12,913 nt of DNA from Candidatus Aphodomonas merdavium (lineage in GTDB: Bacteria > Bacillota > Clostridia > Christensenellales > Aristaeellaceae). Position 1 is the stretch's first letter. Every line of letters starts with the position of its first letter. The position numbers and the translations under genes are program-made. This document shows positions 7,813-12,913 of the stretch, one piece after another. The notes beneath the pieces were generated by a model. It did no database searches. It was given only the letters and a program-made list of their open reading frames with translations, and was not told the DNA's origin. The stretch lies in contig DVLH01000299.1 in assembly GCA_018715585.1 (NCBI GenBank), forward strand, positions 1 through 12,913. Direction: 5' to 3'.

Positions 7813-8625
7813 TTAGGATGCCAACCAGTCGCCTGGGCGCAAAAGCGCGCTTCCCGTCCTTTCGTCCACGCCTTCCATCACGGCCAGCGGCCGCGTCTGG
7901 GGCGCGCTGCGGTAGGCTTCTTCCGTGGCCATCATGACGGCAGCCCCGACGACCGTCACGGCAAACTCGTTCATCAAGCTGCGCAATCCGGCAAGCGTCC
8001 CGCCCGTGCGCAGTACGTCGTCGACGATCAGTGCGCGCTGGCCTTCGCGCACCATGCGCCGCGGAAGCGACATCGTCTCATACGAATGGCCTACCGGATA
8101 GGTGATATGCACGGCGGCGCCTTCGTATGCTTTCACGCTGCGCCGGGCGATCACCATGGGCACGTTGAGCGCCCGCGCCGTCATCATCGCCAGCGGGATG
8201 CCCTGCGTTTCCATCGTCACCACAAAATCCGGCTCCGCCTCGTAGTATTCGCTCGCCAGCACCTCTCCCATGCGCGTGAGCGTCGCGGTGTCGCCCAGCA
8301 CGTCCGCCATAAACAGCAGCCCGCCCGGCAGCACCCTGCCTGCGTTCCCCAGCCGCTCGCAAAGCGCGCGCACCTCGGCAAGCGCCTGGTCGCGCGGCAC
8401 AAGCGGCCGGTAGCGCACGCCTCCCGCCGCACCCGGCAGCGTCTCAAGCGAACCCAGGGAGAAGCGTTTCATTGCCGTACGGACGATGTCCAAATCCTCG
8501 CTCGCGGTGGACTTTGCCGTCTCAAACGCATCGCAAAACACGGAAAGCGCCAAGTTTTTGTTGGGCGATCTGACGAGCATCTGCGTCATCGCCGCCAAGC
8601 GTTCCGTCCGACGGATATGATCCAT
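7813..8625 (-). CDS. purR: Purine operon repressor PurR (Bacillota type)
   Basis: A 270-residue regulator unrelated to the LacI-type PurR of enteric bacteria. In Bacillus subtilis this family binds paired PurBox sites before purine genes and is released by PRPP. Seen directly: an N-terminal winged-helix region (about 1-75, beginning DHIRRTERLAAMTQML) and a type I phosphoribosyltransferase fold (about 80-265) with the PRPP-binding loop ALIVDDVLRTGGT (198-210). The ETQGIP turn (139-144) lies in the expected place for the fold. The ATG is preceded by AGGAGG at 8 bases. It heads the purR-pth-mfd block and is divergent from murC. A plain phosphoribosyltransferase such as xanthine or adenine PRTase is the alternative, but those lack the DNA-binding extension. 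Confidence 0.93.
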   Translation of the reverse strand: MDHIRRTERLAAMTQMLVRSPNKNLALSVFCDAFETAKSTASEDLDIVRTAMKRFSLGSLETLPGAAGGVRYRPLVPRDQALAEVRALCERLGNAGRVLPGGLLFMADVLGDTATLTRMGEVLASEYYEAEPDFVVTMETQGIPLAMMTARALNVPMVIARRSVKAYEGAAVHITYPVGHSYETMSLPRRMVREGQRALIVDDVLRTGGTLAGLRSLMNEFAVTVVGAAVMMATEEAYRSAPQTRPLAVMEGVDERTGSALLRPGDWLAS

Positions 8626-8684
8626 TGCTCCCGCCTCCTTGCAAGCGCACGCTTTGTCGAATAAAATTGAGTTCTGGATTTTAT

Positions 8685-8713
8685 ATTATATCAGAATCCT
8701 CCAGGGTTGACCA
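8685..8713 (-). promoter_or_regulatory. purR promoter (extended -10)
   Basis: On the minus strand, TGGTCA (8713-8708) and a perfect TATAAT (8690-8685) are separated by 17 bases, and TGA directly precedes the -10, giving the extended TGNTATAAT form. Start of transcription would be near 8678, about 53 bases before the purR ATG. No convincing PurBox pair (CGAA-containing inverted sites) was seen around it. Confidence 0.75.
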
Positions 8714-8755
8714 GACCCATTTTCAGCGAGGCTGCGGCAGGGCTTAAAATTTTTG

Positions 8756-8784
8756 TTGAAGCCCCTCGTGCATTTGCGTATAAT
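8756..8784 (+). promoter_or_regulatory. murC promoter
   Basis: TTGAAG (8756-8761) and a perfect TATAAT (8779-8784) are separated by 17 bases. Transcription should begin near 8791, leaving a leader of about 33 bases. This start excludes translation initiation sites whose ribosome-binding sequence lies before 8791. Confidence 0.8.
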
Positions 8785-8803
8785 GGAAGGAGAATTCAGT
8801 TGC

Positions 8804-8826
8804 AGGAGGCACACGGCGCAAGGATG
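8804..8826 (+). promoter_or_regulatory. murC ribosome binding site and start choice
   Basis: AGGAGG at 8804-8809 lies 14 bases before the ATG at 8824, longer than the usual 5-9. An in-frame TTG at 8800 has AAGGAG 7 bases upstream (8787-8792), but that site overlaps the predicted transcription start, so it would be largely absent from the mRNA. The family N-terminus also fits the ATG, immediately before the Rossmann-like VHMIGIGG strand. Confidence 0.6.
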
Positions 8827-10218
8827 CATATCAATGATTTTACCGGCAAGCGCGTGCATATGATCGGCATAGGCGGCAGCTCCATGTCCGGCCTTGCGGG
8901 ACTGCTGGCGCGCCGCGGTTTTGCCGTTACCGGGTCCGACAACTACGACAGCTATCACGTTCAAGCCGTGCGTGAAAGCGGCATTCCCGTAACCATCGGG
9001 CATCAGGCCGAAAACGTCCACGGCGCGGCGCTCGTGATCTATTCCGCCGCCATTGCCCCGGACAACCCTGAGCGTCAAGAAGCGGCCCGCCTTGGCATCC
9101 CGCAGATGGAGCGCGCCACGCTGTTGGGGCAGCTGATGGAGGGATACGCCCAGGCCGCCGGCATCTCCGGCACCCATGGCAAAACGACGACCACCGCAAT
9201 GCTTGCGAAAATCCTCGTCGATTGCGGCCTGGACCCTGCCGTGCACATCGGCGGCGATTATGATTATATCGGCGGCAGCACCCGCCAGGGCGCACACAAC
9301 GTTTTCGTCGCCGAGGCCTGCGAGTTTCACTCCAGCTTTTTGCAGATGCGCCCGACGGTCGCCGTCGTGCTCAACATCGAGGAGGACCATCTCGACTATT
9401 ACAAAGACCTAAACGCCATCGTGGAAGCGTTCGGCCAGTTTGTGGCCCGCGTGCAGGAAGGCGGCGTCTTTATCGGCAACGGCGACGATGAAAACGTGCT
9501 GCGCCTGATGGGCACAGCCGCCTGCCGCTGCGAAACGTTCGGCTTTGGCGCCGCGTGCGATTGGCAGGCGCAGGGCCTTACCACGGACGAAGAAGGCCAC
9601 CCCTCCTTTACGCTCTCCTATCGCGGAGAGCCCATCGCGCCCCTTACGCTGCGCGTAGCGGGGCGGTTCAACGTGCTCAACGCGCTGGCGGCGCTGGCGG
9701 CCGCGCACGCGCTGGGCGCCGACATGCAAAAAAGCTGTGCGGCGCTTTGCAGCTTTGAAAATGTCCACCGCCGCTTTGAGCTGACGAGCGTAACCGACGG
9801 CGTGAAAGTCTACCATGACTACGGCCACAACCCTGTGGAGATGGCCGGTGCGCTCTCGGTAGCTTGCCTGCAAAAGCACAACAAGCTTTGGGCCGTTATG
9901 CAGCCGCACACGTTTTCACGCGTCAAGCGCCTTTTTAAGGATTATATCCACTGCTGCGACGCGGCGGACGAAATCCTCATCACAGACATCTGCGCCGCCC
10001 GCGAAAAAGACCCGGGCGACATCAATAGCCGCATGCTCGTGGATGCCATCGCCGCCACGGGGCAAAACGTTCACCACACGCCCACTTTTGACGACACGGA
10101 GGCATACCTGCGCACGCACTGGCAGCCGGGCGACCTCGTCCTGACGATGGGTTGCGGGAACATCAACGTCCTCAACGAACAGATCAAGCGCCACGGCGAC
10201 ACCGCCGGACGCGTTTAG
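8824..10218 (+). CDS. murC: UDP-N-acetylmuramate--L-alanine ligase
   Basis: A 464-residue Mur ligase that adds L-alanine to UDP-MurNAc with ATP in the cytoplasm, the first peptide step of peptidoglycan synthesis. Seen directly: N-terminal UDP-binding MIGIGGSSMSGLA (13-25); the ATP loop SGTHGKTTTT (115-124); EACEFHSSF (164-172) followed by NIEEDHLDYY (184-193); RFNVLNALAA (281-290); HDYGHNPVE (331-339); and QPHTFSR (360-366). Classical MurC has EADESD and DDYGHHPTE at two of these places, so this protein belongs to a divergent branch that I associate with Clostridia. Upstream in-frame codons back to 8707 lie in promoter sequence and are not coding. It has its own promoter and terminator. MurC is favoured over the related recycling ligase Mpl because of the overall length and the GIGGSSMSGLA start. 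Confidence 0.93.
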   Translation: MHINDFTGKRVHMIGIGGSSMSGLAGLLARRGFAVTGSDNYDSYHVQAVRESGIPVTIGHQAENVHGAALVIYSAAIAPDNPERQEAARLGIPQMERATLLGQLMEGYAQAAGISGTHGKTTTTAMLAKILVDCGLDPAVHIGGDYDYIGGSTRQGAHNVFVAEACEFHSSFLQMRPTVAVVLNIEEDHLDYYKDLNAIVEAFGQFVARVQEGGVFIGNGDDENVLRLMGTAACRCETFGFGAACDWQAQGLTTDEEGHPSFTLSYRGEPIAPLTLRVAGRFNVLNALAALAAAHALGADMQKSCAALCSFENVHRRFELTSVTDGVKVYHDYGHNPVEMAGALSVACLQKHNKLWAVMQPHTFSRVKRLFKDYIHCCDAADEILITDICAAREKDPGDINSRMLVDAIAATGQNVHHTPTFDDTEAYLRTHWQPGDLVLTMGCGNINVLNEQIKRHGDTAGRV

Positions 10219-10230
10219 AAAGCGCAAAAA

Positions 10231-10263
10231 TCCCGCGCCCGCCAGGCGGACACGGGGTTTTTT
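10231..10263 (+). terminator. murC intrinsic terminator
   Basis: A GC-rich stem, CCCG with CGGG outside and CCG with CGG inside, spans about 10232-10256 with a small internal loop and is followed by six T at 10258-10263. It lies 13 bases after the murC stop. The T-run ends three bases before the pyk -35 box. Confidence 0.8.
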
Positions 10264-10265
10264 AT

Positions 10266-10294
10266 TTGACACAAAACACGACGCATGCTATACT
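10266..10294 (+). promoter_or_regulatory. pyk promoter
   Basis: A perfect TTGACA (10266-10271), a 17-base spacer and TATACT (10289-10294) make this the strongest-looking promoter in the window. The start point near 10301 leaves about 41 bases of leader carrying the AGGAGG of pyk. Confidence 0.87.
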
Positions 10295-10341
10295 CTCACC
10301 TTGTTTGCCCAGCGCTTGCCCGATTCGTTAGGAGGTTTCTT

Positions 10342-11760
10342 ATGCGCAAGACAAAGATCATCTGCACCATCGGCCCCGCGTGCGAAAGCGAAGAGACGCT
10401 GCGCCAAATGTTCCTTGCGGGCATGAACGTAGCCCGGCTCAATTTTTCGCACGGTGACCATGCCGAACACCTCGCCCGGATTGAAACGATCAAGCGCCTG
10501 CGCGAGGAGCTGAACTTGCCCATCGCCATCATGCTGGATACGAAAGGGCCGGAGTACCGCATCCGCACCTTCCAAAACGGCAGCGTCACGCTGCGCGAAG
10601 GCGACGAGTTCACGTTCACAACCGATGAAATCATTGGCGACGAACACCGCGTTTCCGTCAGCTACAAAGGGCTCATGCAGGACCTCGTCCCAGGCGATAA
10701 AATTTTGCTCAACAACGGCCTTTTGAGCTTTACCGTCAAAAGCGTCAGCGGCACGGACGCCGTTTGCACCGTGGTCAACGGCGGCGTGCTGGGCGACCGC
10801 AAGAGCATGAGCTTTCCTGGCAAGGTGCTCAGCCAGCCCTACGTCAGCGAGCAGGACCGGAAGGATATCCTCTTTGGCATCGAGCAGGGGGTCGATTTCA
10901 TCGCCTGTTCCTTCGTCTCCCGCCGCCAGGACCTGCTGGATATCAAGGCCATTTTAAAAGAGAAAAAAGCAACGGAAATCGAGCTGATCGCCAAGATCGA
11001 AAACAGCACGGGCATTGACAACATCGAGGAAATCTGCAAAGAATGCTCCGGCATCATGATCGGCCGCGGCGACCTGGGGGCGGAAATGCCCTTTGAGGAG
11101 CTGCCCGCCATTCAAAAGCGGCTGATCACCAAATGCCGCATGCTCGGCAAGCGCGTCATCACCGCCACGGAGATGCTTGAATCGATGATCCACAACCCGC
11201 GGCCCACGCGCGCCGAAGCGTCCGACGTGGCCAATGCCGTCTATGACGGCACGAGCGCCATCATGCTCTCGGGCGAGACGGCCATGGGCGACCATCCCGT
11301 GCTGACGCTGCAGACGATGGCGCGCATTGCCGAGTATACGGAAAGCAACATCAACTACGCCAAGCGCTTTCATCGTGCCGGGTTTGAAATCCGCAACCTC
11401 GTGGACGCCATCTCGCACGCCGTATGCGGCATGTCCATCGACATCGACGCCAAGGCCATTTGCGTGTGCACGCTCTCGGGAGTCACGGCGCGGATGGTTT
11501 CGCGCTTCCGCACGCCCGTGGACATCCTGGGCCTGACCAACAACGAGCACACGTGGCGCAGGCTTGCGCTCTCCTGGGGTGTGACGCCCGTCATGTGCGA
11601 TACGTTCGACTCCACCGAAGTGCTCTTTTACACCGCCAAGCAGTTGGCCATCCGCCAGTTCGGCCTGCAACCCGACGACAACATCCTCATCACCGGCGGC
11701 ATCACCAACGGCGTTTCCGGCAACACGAACCTCATCAAAGTGGAAAAGGTGCGCGCCTGA
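10342..11760 (+). CDS. pyk: Pyruvate kinase
   Basis: A 472-residue cytoplasmic glycolytic enzyme converting phosphoenolpyruvate and ADP to pyruvate and ATP. Seen directly: RKTKIICTIGPA (2-13), the active-site NFSHG (34-38) with R32 just before, LDTKGPEYR (65-73), a B domain inserted at about 70-165, catalytic K218 and E220 in IAKIEN, GRGDLG (241-246), TATEML with T276, and NPRPTRAEASDVANAVYDG (285-303). A C-terminal allosteric domain from about 345 ends at VEKVRA; there is no extra PEP-utiliser domain as in Bacillus Pyk. The ATG at 10342 is chosen because AGGAGG ends 6 bases upstream; the earlier in-frame ATG at 10285 lies inside the promoter. T67 and E71 match the potassium-dependent type of enzyme. 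Confidence 0.97.
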   Translation: MRKTKIICTIGPACESEETLRQMFLAGMNVARLNFSHGDHAEHLARIETIKRLREELNLPIAIMLDTKGPEYRIRTFQNGSVTLREGDEFTFTTDEIIGDEHRVSVSYKGLMQDLVPGDKILLNNGLLSFTVKSVSGTDAVCTVVNGGVLGDRKSMSFPGKVLSQPYVSEQDRKDILFGIEQGVDFIACSFVSRRQDLLDIKAILKEKKATEIELIAKIENSTGIDNIEEICKECSGIMIGRGDLGAEMPFEELPAIQKRLITKCRMLGKRVITATEMLESMIHNPRPTRAEASDVANAVYDGTSAIMLSGETAMGDHPVLTLQTMARIAEYTESNINYAKRFHRAGFEIRNLVDAISHAVCGMSIDIDAKAICVCTLSGVTARMVSRFRTPVDILGLTNNEHTWRRLALSWGVTPVMCDTFDSTEVLFYTAKQLAIRQFGLQPDDNILITGGITNGVSGNTNLIKVEKVRA

Positions 11761-11794
11761 AAGCGCGCCCGGCCCTCCTACGGCAGGCACCAAC

Positions 11795-11821
11795 AAAAAA
11801 GGCCGCATTTGCGGTCTTTTT
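11795..11821 (+). terminator. pyk intrinsic terminator 1
   Basis: A near-perfect 12-bp inverted repeat pairs 11796-11807 (AAAAAGGCCGCA) with 11810-11821 (TGCGGTCTTTTT), with one G-T pair and a tiny loop, ending in five T. It lies 35 bases after the pyk stop. The A-run on the other flank means it could also act on leftward transcripts. Confidence 0.87.
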
Positions 11822-11882
11822 CTGTAGACAAACGCGCATGGCTGCCGAAACCGCCGCGCATGCCGCCGGATTTGAAATTTAT

Positions 11883-11925
11883 CTGGAGGGCTTCGGCCCT
11901 CCAGGCATCGCTTTGAGCGTTTTTT
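11883..11925 (+). terminator. Tandem hairpin terminator with TTCG tetraloop
   Basis: A perfect 9-bp stem (CTGGAGGGC 11883-11891 with GCCCTCCAG 11896-11904) closes a TTCG loop, the very stable C(UUCG)G form. A second small stem, CGCT/AGCG (11909-11919), follows and runs straight into six T (11920-11925). It lies 62 bases beyond the first pyk terminator. It may be a backup for pyk, or on the opposite strand an mRNA-end hairpin for the metallophosphoesterase gene, though no T-run follows it on that side. Confidence 0.7.
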
Positions 11926-11978
11926 GACAGCCTAGAGCGCTGCGTTGAAGGCGGCGCTTGTCCGCCTGTCCCACCAAG

Positions 11979-12569
11979 CTAGATTTCAAACACATAGCGC
12001 TTGTCGGCGTTGATCACCGTCGTCTCCCCGTAGGAGCGCGCGCGCACAAAATTTGCCGAATATTCCTTGTGCACGTGTCCATGCACCATAAAGCGCGGCT
12101 GATAGCGGTCCATAACGTCGCGAAAGGCCATAAATCCCCTGTGCGAGATGTGCTCTTGATCGCCCAGGCGGTAGGCGGGCGCATGCGTGAGCAGCACGTC
12201 CACGCCGCCGCTGCGCCAGAGCTTGAAGCGCAGCTTCTTTACACGGGCGGCCATCTCCCGCTCCGTATACATAAACGGGCCGGGCTTATAGCGCAGCGAG
12301 CCACCCAAACCCAGCACGCGCACGCCTTGCACGGTGATGATTCGGTCCTCGGCGCACAGGCAGCCCTCCGGCGGGCGGATGCAGTAGGATTCGTCGTGAT
12401 TTCCGTGGACATAAAGAATCGGCGCACGCGTAAAGCACGTCAGGAAGGATTGATATTCCGCAGGCAGGTCGCCGCAGGAGAGGATCAAATCCACCCCCTC
12501 CAGCAACCGTCTGTCCAGGCAATCCCAGAGCATCCTGTCCGGCGTGTCCGCCAGCGCCATGATCTTCAT
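11979..12569 (-). CDS. Calcineurin-like metallophosphoesterase, YfcE-like
   Basis: A 196-residue protein of the calcineurin-like phosphoesterase fold, a dinuclear-metal hydrolase of phosphodiesters or phosphomonoesters. Seen directly: D8 after the first strand, SCGDL (31-35), YVHGNHDE (53-60), LLTHAP (126-131) and VHGHVH (162-167), giving four of the five usual motifs intact. The first motif, normally DxH, reads DTP, so one metal-ligand histidine is missing. I recall relatives in Clostridia with a similar loss, so it may be a subfamily trait rather than decay. The gene starts three bases after the upstream gene's stop, with a weak GAGG about 9 bases before the ATG, so coupling is likely. Substrate unknown. 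Confidence 0.88.
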   Translation of the reverse strand: MKIMALADTPDRMLWDCLDRRLLEGVDLILSCGDLPAEYQSFLTCFTRAPILYVHGNHDESYCIRPPEGCLCAEDRIITVQGVRVLGLGGSLRYKPGPFMYTEREMAARVKKLRFKLWRSGGVDVLLTHAPAYRLGDQEHISHRGFMAFRDVMDRYQPRFMVHGHVHKEYSANFVRARSYGETTVINADKRYVFEI

Positions 12570-12572
12570 CGC

Positions 12573-12913
12573 TTATGCCTCAGCCTCATGTTCGTCGTTC
12601 CAGCAAAACCCTGCCGCGTCCATCCCGCCCAGCTCGCGCAGCCCCTGCAGTTCCACAAGCGCTTTCGCCTCCGGGCGCAACTCCTGTGTGGCAGGGATGC
12701 GGCCGATCACGTTCTCAGCCAGATAGTCCATCGTTAAAATCTGTGCAGGTGAAAGCGCTGCTTCGCGCTCGCAGCGCACGGAACCGCTCTGGTCGCGCAG
12801 CGTGCCTTCAAACGGACGGACCATGCCTTCGCGGATGCTCTCGTGCATCGCATTGACCAGGCGGCGTAGCGCCGGCGGCATCCGCTGCGTAATGGCCAGG
12901 TCCAGCGTTCCCG
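12573..12913 (-). CDS. C-terminal end of a probable BMP-family substrate-binding protein (5' truncated)
   Basis: The last 112 residues of a protein that continues beyond the right edge; the frame is open at the boundary and the ATG at 12881 is probably internal. The fragment is soluble and acidic, with ITQRMPPALRRLVNAM, then RPFEGTLRDQSG, then LSPAQILTMDYLAENVIG and a short helical tail. The RPFEG...DQ.G...LS...I.TMD.L..NV.G pattern resembles the C-terminus of BMP-family (basic membrane protein) nucleoside-binding lipoproteins of ABC transporters in Clostridia, but this rests on recalled pattern, not a search. It is co-directional with the metallophosphoesterase, only three bases upstream, so the two are almost certainly one transcript. 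If BMP is wrong I have no other candidate. Confidence 0.5.
   Translation of the reverse strand, partial: GTLDLAITQRMPPALRRLVNAMHESIREGMVRPFEGTLRDQSGSVRCEREAALSPAQILTMDYLAENVIGRIPATQELRPEAKALVELQGLRELGGMDAAGFCWNDEHEAEA

Noticed and set aside
8646..8755. PurBox search around the purR promoter
   Set aside because: Only a single CGAAT-like match was seen, without the inverted partner at the expected spacing.
8707..8823. Earlier starts for murC (TTG at 8707, TTG at 8800)
   Set aside because: The first lies upstream of the promoter, and the second depends on a ribosome site overlapping the predicted transcription start.
8686..9390. 234-codon open frame on the minus strand
   Set aside because: It is antisense to murC and covers both divergent promoters; the composition is that of a shadow frame.
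10285..10341. Earlier ATG for pyk at 10285
   Set aside because: It lies within the promoter, just before the -10 box; the ATG at 10342 has an ideal AGGAGG.
1..12913. CRISPR array, tRNA, rRNA, insertion sequence, phage or toxin-antitoxin signals
   Set aside because: No regular repeats, cloverleaf-like segments, transposase or integrase motifs, or terminal inverted repeats were seen on either strand.

Overview
The window looks like chromosomal DNA of a GC-rich member of the Bacillota, most likely a Clostridia-type anaerobe. Reasons: a purR-type purine repressor, found in Bacillota, heads a purR-pth-mfd block; MurC carries the EACEF and DYGHNP motif variants I associate with clostridial enzymes; promoters are clean sigma-A type (TTGACA/TATAAT with 17-bp spacers); ribosome sites are strong AGGAGG types. 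Genus is not resolvable by eye.

Layout, left to right. (1) 1-627, + strand: C-terminal part of a PTS sugar permease (EIIC), MurNAc-type by motif. (2) 628-943: non-coding, ending in a hairpin between convergent genes. (3) 944-3478, - strand: a probable three-gene unit transcribed udk-like kinase, then class II aldolase, then a PHP-GNAT fusion protein, with a promoter before udk and a terminator after the fusion gene. (4) 3545-8625, - strand: purR, pth, mfd, tightly packed; mfd starts at a GTG overlapping the pth stop. (5) 8708-8784: back-to-back promoters for purR (leftward) and murC (rightward). (6) 8824-11760, + strand: murC and pyk, each with its own promoter and terminator. (7) 11761-11978: two hairpin terminators in tandem. 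(8) 11979-12913, - strand: a metallophosphoesterase preceded by the C-terminal end of a larger protein, probably a BMP-family substrate-binding protein.

Most of this is core housekeeping: purine control, translation rescue, transcription-coupled repair, cell-wall precursor synthesis and glycolysis. The least ordinary part is the kinase-aldolase-PHP/GNAT unit, where an apparently metal-dependent hydrolase domain is joined to an acetyltransferase in one chain, translationally coupled to an aldolase. Its substrate cannot be read from sequence. I found no phage genes, insertion sequence, CRISPR array, tRNA or rRNA, and no obvious defence system.
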